Assembly (NCBI RefSeq): GCF_036663835.1
Contig: NZ_JAXOJT010000001.1
Coordinates: 1,488,001 to 1,552,000 of the forward strand
From: Sphingomonas sp. LT1P40
Lineage (GTDB): Bacteria; Pseudomonadota; Alphaproteobacteria; Sphingomonadales; Sphingomonadaceae
DNA: 64,000 nt
Direction of reading: 5' to 3'
Shown here: in pieces, positions 10,888-19,458 of the stretch
Position numbering within the stretch: position 1 is the first letter of the stretch
Layout: each line of letters begins with the position of its first letter
Program-made: the position numbers and the translations under genes
Notes under the pieces: generated by a model
What the model was told of the DNA's origin: nothing
What the model saw: only the letters and a program-made list of their open reading frames with translations
Database searches by the model: none

Positions 10888-11778
10888 TCACCCCGCCAGA
10901 AACGTCTTCACGTCCGCCTGAAACACCGGGGCGTTGTCCCACATGATGAAGTGCGCCGAGTCGGGGACGCGCTTCAGCTTTGCGCCCTTCAGATTGGCGT
11001 AGGATGCGGTGTAGAAACCATCCATCTGCGCATCGGTTACGGGCGCGCCCTTTGGCGTGACGTAGAGGATCATGGTCGGCGCGGCGATCTTTGCCAGTTC
11101 GGGGCGCAGGTCGGTGACGATCAGTTCACGATAGGAGCGGGCCGATACGTCGCGGTCCGATTTCATCGCATCGTCCAATGCACCGCCCCGCATCGCCTCG
11201 GTCGCCACCATGCTGGTGATCGTGCCGGTGAGCTGCTTTTCATACGCCTCCGGTGCGGCCGACTTCATGCCGGTCATGATCTGGTCGGCGATCGGCTTCA
11301 GCGTTTCCGGCGTCGCCTGCGGTCCGCCGAACATCGCGCCCATGAAGGGCAGCATGTCGACGATCATCAGCTTCGAAACGCTGGCCGGGTGGCGCGCGGC
11401 GAGCATCATGCCCATCGATCCGCCCATCGAATGGCCGATCACCGCGACCGGGCCGAGTTTCTTCTCGGCGATGTAGCGGGCGATTTCCTCGGCAACGGGC
11501 GCGGCGACGTCGCCCGCATTGTTGCCGCCTGCGGGGACACCAGCGAAGCCTGACACCTGAACCTTGTGATAGCGATAGCCGGGGACCGCCGCGATCATCT
11601 CTTTCCACACGCGTGGCGATGAGGACAGGCCGGGGATCAGGATGACGTCCTTGCCCTTCCCCTCCACCGTGACGCTGATCCGCGTCGAGGCGAACTCCTT
11701 TGCTGCGGCAGGCACGGGCAGCAAGGCCGCCGCCATCAGCATCGTGAACAGTGCGAACAGGCCACGCCGGTGAATCAT
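10888..11778 (-). CDS. Exported alpha/beta hydrolase
   Basis: This encodes 296 residues from the ATG at 11778, which has GGGAGGG seven bases upstream. A Sec signal peptide occupies residues 1-25 (ends VPAAAKEF). The hydrolase fold shows a VILIPGL oxyanion strand, the nucleophile elbow GHSMGGSMG, an acidic residue in the LYVTPKGAPVTDAQ region and a histidine in DSAHFIMWDN near the C-terminus. It is therefore probably an active periplasmic esterase or related enzyme. It is followed by the small lipoprotein gene after one base. Confidence 0.9.
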   Translation of the reverse strand: MIHRRGLFALFTMLMAAALLPVPAAAKEFASTRISVTVEGKGKDVILIPGLSSSPRVWKEMIAAVPGYRYHKVQVSGFAGVPAGGNNAGDVAAPVAEEIARYIAEKKLGPVAVIGHSMGGSMGMMLAARHPASVSKLMIVDMLPFMGAMFGGPQATPETLKPIADQIMTGMKSAAPEAYEKQLTGTITSMVATEAMRGGALDDAMKSDRDVSARSYRELIVTDLRPELAKIAAPTMILYVTPKGAPVTDAQMDGFYTASYANLKGAKLKRVPDSAHFIMWDNAPVFQADVKTFLAG

Positions 11779-11805
11779 TGATTTCCCTCCCAATTTCAGC
11801 GGAAA

Positions 11806-12216
11806 CTATCGGGACGTGATAGGCTCGTCCATCACGATCACGATATCCTCGTCGACCGCAGCTTCCTCTTCCAATTCCTCGGCGCGGAAGGCTTCGCGGT
11901 TCATCACGAAGCTGCCGTGATAGCCGGAGAAATGCCATTCGCCGGTGACTTCGGTGCCATCGTCGCTGACCGTGCCCGCATAGGTCACCGAATGCGCCAG
12001 CGCGCCGGCCGGGTCATACTGCTTGGTGAAGCGCAGCCGGGCGGCGTTGCGGTCGCCATCGACAAAGGCGCGGCGGACATCTTCGAGACCCGTGGTGTCG
12101 GGTTCGGTGATGGTGCCGGTTACCGCACTGCCCGATTCTTCCAGATTGGCGATGAAGCTGTTCTCTTCGACCTCCATCGAAGCTGCGAAATAGCGGCCGT
12201 ACCACACGCCGCTCAT
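11806..12216 (-). CDS. Hypothetical protein with acidic tail
   Basis: A 136-residue protein without signal peptide or membrane segment. It opens with SGVWYGRYF and is rich in predicted beta strands with repeated Gly-Thr turns; the last 25 residues are very acidic (AEELEEEAAVDED). I do not recognise a family. The start is uncertain: the ATG at 12216 gives a sensible N-terminus but has no Shine-Dalgarno sequence, while a TTG at 12237 would overlap the stop of the preceding gene and suit translational coupling. It follows the NTF2-like gene and the EAL phosphodiesterase gene, so it is probably the last gene of that operon. Confidence 0.6.
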   Translation of the reverse strand: MSGVWYGRYFAASMEVEENSFIANLEESGSAVTGTITEPDTTGLEDVRRAFVDGDRNAARLRFTKQYDPAGALAHSVTYAGTVSDDGTEVTGEWHFSGYHGSFVMNREAFRAEELEEEAAVDEDIVIVMDEPITSR

Positions 12217-12233
12217 GTCGCGCGGGTCGCCGG

Positions 12234-12692
12234 TCAAGAGCTGTGATCCGCGATGATCTTCCAGCCTTTCGCCTCGCGCCGGAACAGCAGCGACGTCATG
12301 CCGGTCATTGCCGTGCCGCCCGCTGCCGGGGTGAGCGTCCAACGTGCGATCAGGTGAGCGTGAGTCTTGCCGATCAGCTGGAAATCCTCGAACTGAAAGG
12401 TCAGCGCGGTGCGTTTGGGGCGGTCGCCGGGGCCGAACTGGTCGACATATTTGGCGGCATAGCGTGCGCGGATCGGGGCGAGGCCGCGTTCGATGCCCTT
12501 GGCGCCGGTGAAGCTGGTACCCGGATCGTCGGCATAGACGGCGAGGAAGGCGTCGAGATTGCCGGCGTTCCAGCCCTCCGCGCTGTCCTCCATCGCCGCC
12601 TGAATCTGAATGCGCGGATCGGGGCGGTCCTTCGCCACGGCCGACAGCGCAGAGAACATCAGCAGCAGCAGCATCGCCAGCCAGCGCATCAT
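12234..12692 (-). CDS. Exported NTF2/SnoaL-like protein
   Basis: A 152-residue protein with a Sec signal peptide (MMRWLAMLLLLMFSALSAVA) followed by an NTF2-like cone-shaped domain: an amphipathic helix with GWNAGNLDAFLAVYADD, then strands ending in FRREAKGWKIIADHSS. Such domains are found in SnoaL, ketosteroid isomerase and DUF4440 proteins and often bind small hydrophobic ligands or are subunits. No catalytic residues can be assigned. The ATG overlaps the stop of the phosphodiesterase gene by four bases (ATGA), so the two are translationally coupled. Confidence 0.85.
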   Translation of the reverse strand: MMRWLAMLLLLMFSALSAVAKDRPDPRIQIQAAMEDSAEGWNAGNLDAFLAVYADDPGTSFTGAKGIERGLAPIRARYAAKYVDQFGPGDRPKRTALTFQFEDFQLIGKTHAHLIARWTLTPAAGGTAMTGMTSLLFRREAKGWKIIADHSS

Positions 12693-14671
12693 CCGCGTGT
12701 CTCCATCAATTCGGCCAGCGCCGCGACGGCCAGCGGTTCGGCGCAGAGGAAGCCCTGATAATATTGGCACCCCTCCTTGGCGAGCAATTCCAGTTGCTCT
12801 TCGGTCTCGACCCCTTCGGCGATGACGGTCAGGCCAAGCGAGCGCGCCATGTCGATGACACCGCGCACGACGACTCGATCGCGGGGCGACCCGGCAATGT
12901 CCTGAGTCAGCTTGCGGTCGATCTTGAGGTAATCGAGCGGGAGTGCCTTGAGGTAAGCGAGGCTGGAATAGCCGGTGCCGAAATCGTCGATCGCCACGCG
13001 GCACCCGGCAGTGCGCAGTTCGGCAAGGAGGCGAGCAGCTTCGCTCAAATCGCCGATCAGACCACCCTCGGTGATTTCCACGGTCAGCCTTCCGCGCGGG
13101 AAGCCGCTGGCATCGACCCAGTCGAGGAACAGGTCGGCGAACCCGATGCGTGCGACGTCCGCCGAGGTGACGTTGATCGACAGCCGTAAGTCACTTAGCG
13201 ATGCGGGCCAGCGCGCGGCCTGTGCCAGCGCCAGCCGCTGGACATGTTCGGACAGCGCAAGTTCCAGACCGGCACGCTCGGCGGCGGCGAACAGCGGTTC
13301 CGCGCCGACCTCGCCTCGCTCGGGATGCTGCCACCGCGCCAGCGCCTCGACCCCGGCGATCTCGCCGGTGGAAACCGCGACCTGCGGCTGAAAGCGCAGG
13401 TCGATCTCACCCGCATCCATCGCGCGGCGCAGATCGACCGCCAGCGCATCGACCGATAGCTGCGAGCTCGGCCCGCCATCGCCCGCCAGTGCCTCGCTCG
13501 CGTGCTTCAATAGCGTCGCAACGCTGTCGCCCGGTTCCGATGTCACCACCGCGACGCGCGCGCCCATCGGTGCAATCGCGTCGCCAATCACGAAGGGGCG
13601 CGCCAGTACATTCTCGACGCGCGCCGCCGCATGCGCCAGCGCCGCTGCCTCGGCATCGTCCGCCGCAACCAGAAACTCAGCACCACCCATTCGCGCGACG
13701 ATGGCGCGCCGCCCGCCGACCTCACGCGCCACCTCAGTCAGGCGCGCCGAGGCCGAACGCAGCACGGCGTCGCCGGCATCGCGGCCATAGGCGGTGTTGA
13801 CGACATCGAAGCGATTGAGCGCGGCGAGCACGACCGTCACCGGCCGCCGATCCGCCAAGCGCCGCTCGATCCAGCGCCGCGCGCCAGCGGCGTCGCGGAC
13901 TTTGGTCAAGGCATCGCGCACCGCCGCACTGGCATCGACCTGTCCCAGCCGTTCGATCAGGCCGTGGATGCGCCCGGTGCGGTCGTCGCGCTGGAGGTGT
14001 TCGACGACCCGGCCGGCGCCGGTCAGTTCATGCGCGAACGCCGTCGCCTGAAGCCCCTGTCGCAACCGCGCCAGTGCCGACCGCAGCGCACCGCGATCGG
14101 TGGCTTCAACGCGGCGCAGCAAAGTCCGCACCGATGGCTGTTCGGACAACCCCAGCATCGCCGCCAGCGCAGGCGTCACCTGCATCGAATCGAGCGCTGG
14201 GTCATAACGCCAGCCCAGTGGCTCGGCGGCGGCGGGCTGCACCGCGCCGTCCCCGCCTACGCGACGTGCATGACGCGCGGCGAAGCGCAGGGCTTGCACG
14301 AACTCCGCTTCCCGCATCGGGCTGGCGAGGAACTGGGTGGCGCCGGCATCGTAGAATTCGCCGAGCCGCGCTGCATCGCCACGCGACACCAGCACCATCA
14401 GCGCCCCGCCATTGGCACCCACCGCCCCGGCCAGCGCGCGCACCGCCGCCAGCCCTTCATCGACCGCGCCGCGTGCGTCGACCACGGCGACCGCTGCGCC
14501 GCTGGCGAGCAAGCGCCGCTCCGCACCGTCCGCGCGTCGCGCGGCGACGACGCGCCATCCGGCCTTGGCCGCCAGCGCCGCCAGTTCGTCGCGCTGCCGA
14601 AAGGACAGCAGGAACAGCGGTCGGTCGCGCCCCGTTACAGGTGGTGCAGTCAGGGGCGCGGGTTCGGTCAT
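12689..14671 (-). CDS. GGDEF-EAL protein, probable c-di-GMP phosphodiesterase with degenerate GGDEF
   Basis: A 660-residue protein. Residues 15-140 resemble a receiver-like domain that lacks an obvious phospho-acceptor pattern, and residues 145-235 may be a PAS-like segment. A GGDEF domain follows at 260-420 and an EAL domain at 425-655. The cyclase signature reads GGAEF (about 328-332), losing the catalytic Asp, so it should not make c-di-GMP. The EAL domain keeps EAL (about 442), the INVT asparagine, IDDFGTG, LKIDRKL and EGVETEEQ, so it should hydrolyse c-di-GMP. The start at 14671 is chosen because AGGAAGG lies six bases upstream; an ATG at 14677 abuts it. It heads an operon with the NTF2-like gene. 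Confidence 0.92.
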   Translation of the reverse strand: MTEPAPLTAPPVTGRDRPLFLLSFRQRDELAALAAKAGWRVVAARRADGAERRLLASGAAVAVVDARGAVDEGLAAVRALAGAVGANGGALMVLVSRGDAARLGEFYDAGATQFLASPMREAEFVQALRFAARHARRVGGDGAVQPAAAEPLGWRYDPALDSMQVTPALAAMLGLSEQPSVRTLLRRVEATDRGALRSALARLRQGLQATAFAHELTGAGRVVEHLQRDDRTGRIHGLIERLGQVDASAAVRDALTKVRDAAGARRWIERRLADRRPVTVVLAALNRFDVVNTAYGRDAGDAVLRSASARLTEVAREVGGRRAIVARMGGAEFLVAADDAEAAALAHAAARVENVLARPFVIGDAIAPMGARVAVVTSEPGDSVATLLKHASEALAGDGGPSSQLSVDALAVDLRRAMDAGEIDLRFQPQVAVSTGEIAGVEALARWQHPERGEVGAEPLFAAAERAGLELALSEHVQRLALAQAARWPASLSDLRLSINVTSADVARIGFADLFLDWVDASGFPRGRLTVEITEGGLIGDLSEAARLLAELRTAGCRVAIDDFGTGYSSLAYLKALPLDYLKIDRKLTQDIAGSPRDRVVVRGVIDMARSLGLTVIAEGVETEEQLELLAKEGCQYYQGFLCAEPLAVAALAELMETRG

Positions 14672-14707
14672 CTGCATCCTTCCTAACCCAAGGGTTGCTG
14701 CGAAGCC

Positions 14708-15730
14708 ATGAACGGCTTAGCTCCGGTTACGATGGTCGCAACACCCGCCCTGATCGATCGGCACGGCCGCACGATCCGTTACCTGCGGGTTTCGGTCACC
14801 GATCGCTGCGACCTGCGCTGTCGTTATTGCATGGCGGAGAAGATGATTTTTCTGCCGCGCAGCGAGTTGCTGGCGCTGGAGGAGATCGCGTTGATTGCCG
14901 AGCGCTTTGTCGCGCGTGGGGTTAGCAAGATCCGGCTGACCGGCGGCGAGCCGCTGGTGCGGCGCGATGCGATCGATCTGGTGCGGCGGCTGGGGCGCAG
15001 CGTGGGGCATGGTCTGGACGAGCTCACCATGACGACCAATGCGACGCGGTTGACCCAATATGCGGACATGCTGGCCGATGCCGGGGTGCGGCGGATCAAT
15101 GTAAGCCTGGACAGCCGAAATCCTGAGACGTTCCGCCATATCACGCGCCATGGCGATGTTACCGAGGTTCTGGCGGGGATCGACGCGGCGCTCGCCGCCG
15201 GGATTGCGGTGAAGATCAACATGGTGGCGCTCAAAGGGCTGAACGACGGCGAAATTCCGGACATGCTGGCCTGGGCCGGTGCGCAGCGCATGGATCTGAC
15301 GTTGATCGAGACGATGCCGCTGGGAGTGATCGACGAGGATCGCGCCGACCGGTTCGTGCCGCTGACGGCGGTGATGGACGATCTGTCGGCGCGGTTCACG
15401 CTGACGCCGGATTCGCACAATAGCGGGGGTCCGGCGCGGTATTGGCGCGTGGCGGAGACCGGCGCGCGCCTGGGGCTGATCTCGCCGCTGACCGGCAATT
15501 TCTGTGCGACGTGCAATCGCGTGCGGCTGACGACCGAGGGCAAGCTTTACACCTGTCTGGGGCATGAGGATCAGGTCGATCTGAAAGCTGCGATCCGTGA
15601 AGGCGGGCTGGACGCCGTCGATGCGGCGATCGACGCCGCGCTGGCGACCAAGCCCGAGCGACATGATTTCGACGTTACGCGTGGTGTCGCGCCCGCCGTG
15701 GGCCGCCATATGAGCGTTACCGGCGGATGA
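14708..15730 (+). CDS. moaA: GTP 3',8-cyclase (molybdenum cofactor biosynthesis)
   Basis: A 340-residue radical SAM enzyme that starts molybdopterin synthesis by rearranging GTP. The N-terminal cluster ligands are Cys34, Cys38 and Cys41 (TDRCDLRCRYC). The second, GTP-binding cluster is in NFCATCNRVRL plus the cysteine of KLYTCLG. The C-terminus ends in SVTGG, matching the conserved double glycine needed by MoaA. An internal ATG at 14732 is an alternative start. The stop overlaps nadK by four bases. No other moa genes are in the window. Confidence 0.95.
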   Translation: MNGLAPVTMVATPALIDRHGRTIRYLRVSVTDRCDLRCRYCMAEKMIFLPRSELLALEEIALIAERFVARGVSKIRLTGGEPLVRRDAIDLVRRLGRSVGHGLDELTMTTNATRLTQYADMLADAGVRRINVSLDSRNPETFRHITRHGDVTEVLAGIDAALAAGIAVKINMVALKGLNDGEIPDMLAWAGAQRMDLTLIETMPLGVIDEDRADRFVPLTAVMDDLSARFTLTPDSHNSGGPARYWRVAETGARLGLISPLTGNFCATCNRVRLTTEGKLYTCLGHEDQVDLKAAIREGGLDAVDAAIDAALATKPERHDFDVTRGVAPAVGRHMSVTGG

Positions 15731-16500
15731 GCAATCTGCGCCGGGCGCTCGTCGCCTCCCCCACCAACCCGGCGGAAACCGCCGCGCATGAGCTGTTGGC
15801 GGCGCACGACTGGGCAGAGCCGGAGGATGCCGATCTGCTCGTCGCGCTGGGCGGGGACGGGTTCATGTTGCAGACGCTGCACACGATGCTCGAGCGGCAC
15901 CGGACGATCCCGGTGTTTGGCATGAATTTGGGAACCGTCGGCTTTCTGATGAACGAGTGGCGGCCCGACGGGCTGGAGGAACGGCTGAAGCGTGCCAAGT
16001 CGTTCAAGGTCAGCCCGCTGGTGATGACCGCGACGACGGTGGAGGGCGAGACGCATGTCCTGCCCGCGATCAACGAAGTGTCGTTGCTGCGCGAAACGCG
16101 GCAGACGGCGAAGCTGGAGGTGACGGTCAATGATCGGATCGTGCTGGACGAGCTGGTGTGCGACGGCATCCTGATCGCCACGCCCGCCGGATCGACGGCC
16201 TATAATCTGTCGGCGCATGGGCCGATATTGCCGCTGGGATCGCAAATGCTGGCGTTGACCCCAATCAGCCCGTTTCGTCCGCGCCGCTGGCGTGGTGCGA
16301 TATTGCCGGAAAAGACCCGGATCACGCTGAAGGTGCTCGATCCCGCCAAGCGCCCGGTCAGCGCGGTCGCGGACCAGCGCGAAGTGCGCGACGTCGCGCA
16401 AGTGGACGTGGTGATCGACCATAACCGTGACCTGACGCTGTTGTTCGATCCCGAACACGCGCTCGACGACCGCATCACGATGGAGCAGTTTGTCGCGTGA
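15727..16500 (+). CDS. nadK: NAD kinase
   Basis: The 257-residue kinase phosphorylates NAD to NADP. It shows the family's GGDG motif (LLVALGGDGFML near residues 39-50), an NLGTVGFL strand, an NEVSLLR segment and the glycine-rich DGILIATPAGSTAYNLSA motif. Its length is typical for the short bacterial form. ATGA overlap with moaA suggests translational coupling. tRNA-Asn begins about 80 bases downstream. Confidence 0.95.
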   Translation: MSNLRRALVASPTNPAETAAHELLAAHDWAEPEDADLLVALGGDGFMLQTLHTMLERHRTIPVFGMNLGTVGFLMNEWRPDGLEERLKRAKSFKVSPLVMTATTVEGETHVLPAINEVSLLRETRQTAKLEVTVNDRIVLDELVCDGILIATPAGSTAYNLSAHGPILPLGSQMLALTPISPFRPRRWRGAILPEKTRITLKVLDPAKRPVSAVADQREVRDVAQVDVVIDHNRDLTLLFDPEHALDDRITMEQFVA

Positions 16501-16581
16501 AGGGGGTGGGCCGCGAACAATCCCCCTTTACCCGCTTGCAATGCCGGAAACCCCTTCGTATAGGCGCGCCCTCGCTGGTGT

Positions 16582-16656
16582 TCCTCGATAGCTCAGCGGT
16601 AGAGCTCCCGACTGTTAATCGGATGGTCGTAGGTTCGAATCCTACTCGGGGAGCCA
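16582..16656 (+). tRNA. tRNA-Asn (GTT)
   Basis: A 75-base cloverleaf with a seven-pair acceptor stem (TCCTCGA with TCGGGGA), a normal D-arm with AGCGGTA, anticodon GTT at 16614-16616, a T-arm with GTTCGAATC, discriminator G and an encoded CCA. It is followed after 28 bases by the asparagine-synthetase-like gene. Confidence 0.97.
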
Positions 16657-16684
16657 GCGAGATTTTCCCTTTATTGGGGTCCGG

Positions 16685-18607
16685 ATGAGCGCGATTTGCG
16701 GCGTCTGGCAGCGTGACGGACAGCCCGACGCGCGCGCCGTCGTGGCGCGGATGCAGCGGGCGCTGATGCCCTATGGCATCGACCGCGAAGGGGCATGGGA
16801 TGGGGGCGAGATCGCGCTCGGTGCCCGCCTCACCCGCCGCTTGCCCGAAGACCGTCACGATAGGCAGCCGTTGAGCGGTGCGAGCGGGCGTTATGCGATG
16901 GTCGCCGACCTGCGGCTCGACAATCGTCCCGAACTCGCCGAATCGCTGGGGATCGCCGCTGAACGGTTGAAGTCGATGGCAGACAGCGATGTGGCGCTGG
17001 CGGCGTGGGAGCGCTGGGGCAGCGAGGCGATTCCCCGGCTGGTGGGCGATTTTGCAATTGTGGTGTGGGACCGCGATGCGCGTGTGCTGCACCTGGCGCG
17101 CGATCCCGCCGGGTTTCGGCCGATCTTCTTTCACGGCACGCGCGACCGCTTCGCCTTTGCGACGATGGGCAAAGGGTTGCACGCGCTGCCCGACGTGCCG
17201 ATCGCGGCGGATCCCGGGACGGCACAGCGCTTTCTCGCCGTCGCACCTTTGCCGAAAGGGCGCAGCTTCTTCGCCGGGATCGAGCGGGTGGGGCAAGGCG
17301 AGCACGTCACGGTTCGCGCCGACGGGTCGCTGGTTCGCCGCGACTGGTATGACTGGGCCGCAGGGCGCGAGACGCGGTTTGCGCGGCCGGACGACTATGC
17401 CGAGGCAATGCGCGAATTGTTCGACCGGGCGGTGCGTGACCGGCTGCGCGCGACGACGCCGGTCGCCACGCATCTGAGCGGTGGGCTCGACAGCGGCGCG
17501 GTGACGGCATCCGCCGCGATGCAGAGCGACGCGCTGACATCCTATACCCATGTCCCCCTGCCCGGCGTGACGCTGGACGCGCCGGAGGGTCGCAACCCGA
17601 ATGAATGGGCGCTCGCAGCCGCTTTGGCCGCGCGTTACCCGAACATCAGTCACCGAGCGATCGATGCCGCCGAGCGCGAGATTGGCGACGACCTCGACGC
17701 GCATTTCCTGTCGCACGAGATTCCGGCGTTGAACCTGTGCAACCTGGTCTGGGTCAACGCGATCAACCGCGCGGCGCGGGCGGACGGTGCGGGCGTGCTG
17801 CTGGGCGGGTTCATGGGCAATATGACGGTCAGCCATGCCGGTGAAGGCGTGTTGCACGGTATGCTGGCGCGGGGTGCGATGGGCGATTGGGTCGGCGAGG
17901 TCGGCGCGCTGGTCCGCAACCGGCAGCGCAGCCTGCGCGGTGCGCTGGTCGAGAGTGGTAGCCCGTTTCTGCCCGACACCCTCGTCGCCGCGCTGCGCCG
18001 CATGTTGGGGCGCTACCAGCCACGCCTTGAGGATTATTCGGCGGTTCGGCCCGATCCGGCGCTGCTCGACGTGCTGGCGGCGGATGGGCATCGCACCGAT
18101 CCCGGCATCGCCACTGCGCGCGCCGCATCGATCCGGCGCGTGATGACGTCGCACGATACGATGGGGGTGATGGTTAAGGGCGACCTTGCCCGGTTCGGGA
18201 TCGAGCCGCGCGACCCGACATCGGACCGCCGCCTGCTCGATTTCTGCCTCTCGATCCCGGATTCGCTGTTTCTGCGCGAGGGACAGCCGCGCTGGATCTT
18301 TCACCGCGCGTTCGGGACACGCTTTCCGCCGGAGACGCTGGCGGCGCGGGCAAAGGGGCTTCAGGGGGCCGATTGGCCATATCGCCTGCGGCAGGCCGCA
18401 CCGGCCATCGCCAGCGAACTGCAACGTGCGCATGCCAGTCCAGCTGCGGACAGCCTGATCGACTTGCCCGGACTGGAAGATCTTGCCGCGACGCCGCCAC
18501 AAGATACTGAAATCAGCCGTGAAACGACGCTCAGGTGGCGCACCAAGCTGTTGCGCGGCGTATCGGTCGCGCATTTTCTGCGCAAGATCGAGGGCGGGAA
18601 CGCGTGA
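16685..18607 (+). CDS. Asparagine-synthetase-family enzyme resembling lasso peptide cyclases
   Basis: A 640-residue protein with a class II glutaminase-like domain (about 1-210) and an ATP-dependent amide synthetase domain (about 235-600). The PPi loop is SGGLDSG at 265-271, and the late RDPTSDRRLLDFC and KGLQGADW stretches match lasso-peptide/beta-lactam-synthetase-type cyclases better than true AsnB. The N-terminus is MSAICGVW, so Cys5 cannot be the N-terminal nucleophile without extra processing, and the NGEIYN motif reads DLRLDNRPE. Glutamine hydrolysis is therefore doubtful, and ATP activation of a carboxylate is the likely chemistry. No lasso precursor, RRE or protease gene is nearby. 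Alternative: a divergent asparagine synthetase. Confidence 0.85.
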   Translation: MSAICGVWQRDGQPDARAVVARMQRALMPYGIDREGAWDGGEIALGARLTRRLPEDRHDRQPLSGASGRYAMVADLRLDNRPELAESLGIAAERLKSMADSDVALAAWERWGSEAIPRLVGDFAIVVWDRDARVLHLARDPAGFRPIFFHGTRDRFAFATMGKGLHALPDVPIAADPGTAQRFLAVAPLPKGRSFFAGIERVGQGEHVTVRADGSLVRRDWYDWAAGRETRFARPDDYAEAMRELFDRAVRDRLRATTPVATHLSGGLDSGAVTASAAMQSDALTSYTHVPLPGVTLDAPEGRNPNEWALAAALAARYPNISHRAIDAAEREIGDDLDAHFLSHEIPALNLCNLVWVNAINRAARADGAGVLLGGFMGNMTVSHAGEGVLHGMLARGAMGDWVGEVGALVRNRQRSLRGALVESGSPFLPDTLVAALRRMLGRYQPRLEDYSAVRPDPALLDVLAADGHRTDPGIATARAASIRRVMTSHDTMGVMVKGDLARFGIEPRDPTSDRRLLDFCLSIPDSLFLREGQPRWIFHRAFGTRFPPETLAARAKGLQGADWPYRLRQAAPAIASELQRAHASPAADSLIDLPGLEDLAATPPQDTEISRETTLRWRTKLLRGVSVAHFLRKIEGGNA

Positions 18608-18708
18608 TGAACGGCCGCTGTTCAGCCAAGGGACATTTGCTACGGCTAGAACGTTACAGTCTGATTCCGGCACGAGTCGCCGCAAATCATATGCTTAGGA
18701 GGAATATC

Positions 18709-19293
18709 ATGCGCATCAGCCAGCCCCGCCGGTCGCGGGTCGCGGCGGTTGCCTTCGCCCTGGCGTCGGCCTCCGTGCTCGCGTCCTGTGCCACGCCAAC
18801 AGCCTATCAGCCCGCCGCCGGTATCGGCATGTCCCGCACAGGTTACTGGGACGAACAAATCGAAGCGGATCGCTTTCGCGTCACCTTCGCGGGCAACAGC
18901 CTCACTTCGCGTGAGACGGTCGAGCGTTACCTGTTGTTCCGTGCCGCGCAGCTGACGGTGGAGCGCGGATTCGATTATTTCATCCTGTCCGACCGGGATA
19001 CCGAGAAGAAAACCCGCACCTATGTCGACCGCCCGTTCAGCGCGGGCGCATGGGGTGGATGGGGTCCATCGTGGCGCTATTACCGCCCGCGTTACGGCTG
19101 GCGCGGCTGGAGCCCGTTTTATGGCGACCCGTTCTGGGATAACGATATCGATGTTCGCACGGTCGATCGTTACGAAGCGAGCGCCGAGTTGGTCGTCGGT
19201 CGTGGCCGCAAGCCGGACAATGTTCGCGCATTTACGGCGCGCGAGGTGATCCAGAATCTGGGGCCGTCGATCGTGGCGCCGACACCGCGCTGA
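18709..19293 (+). CDS. CC0125-like lipoprotein
   Basis: A 194-residue protein starting at the ATG at 18709 with a strong AGGAGGA site five bases upstream. Residues 1-27 form a lipoprotein signal (SVLASC lipobox). The mature protein has the pattern of the CC0125/CC1285 family of sphingomonad and caulobacter lipoproteins: GYWDEQIEADRFRVTFAGN, a helix with ERYLLFRAAQLTVERG, FDYFIL, then a Gly/Trp/Tyr-rich stretch at about 105-140. Function unknown, probably envelope. A strong terminator follows. Confidence 0.9.
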   Translation: MRISQPRRSRVAAVAFALASASVLASCATPTAYQPAAGIGMSRTGYWDEQIEADRFRVTFAGNSLTSRETVERYLLFRAAQLTVERGFDYFILSDRDTEKKTRTYVDRPFSAGAWGGWGPSWRYYRPRYGWRGWSPFYGDPFWDNDIDVRTVDRYEASAELVVGRGRKPDNVRAFTAREVIQNLGPSIVAPTPR

Positions 19294-19315
19294 TCGGTTT
19301 GGCATCGTAAAGAAA

Positions 19316-19348
19316 GGCCGCCCGGAGCGATCCGGGCGGCCTTTTTTT
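19316..19348 (+). terminator. Rho-independent terminator of the lipoprotein gene
   Basis: GGCCGCCCGGA, a GCGA loop and TCCGGGCGGCC form an 11-pair GC stem followed by a run of seven T. It lies 22 bases after the lipoprotein stop codon. Confidence 0.92.
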
Positions 19349-19353
19349 ATAGC

Positions 19354-19455
19354 CGTCGCCCCAGCGAAAGCTGGGGTCTCAAGCCGCACACGAAACGCTT
19401 GTGGCACAAGGTCCCAGCGTTGGCTTGCGCCGCCCTTCGGGTCGCTGGGGCGACG
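19354..19455. repeat. Inverted repeat between the lipoprotein and secA genes
   Basis: CGTCGCCCCAGCG at 19354-19366 is repeated exactly in inverted form at 19443-19455, with a smaller CCCCAGC/GCTGGGG hairpin nested in the left arm. This resembles the small palindromic repeats common between sphingomonad genes. It may also help terminate secA, whose stop codon is four bases away on the minus strand. Confidence 0.65.
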
Positions 19456-19458
19456 ACG

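Noticed and set aside
16685..18607. A complete lasso peptide biosynthetic cluster
   Set aside because: Only the cyclase-like gene is present. I found no precursor with a Gly/Ala-start core, no RRE or B-protease, isopeptidase or transporter between 14.7 and 19.3 kb.
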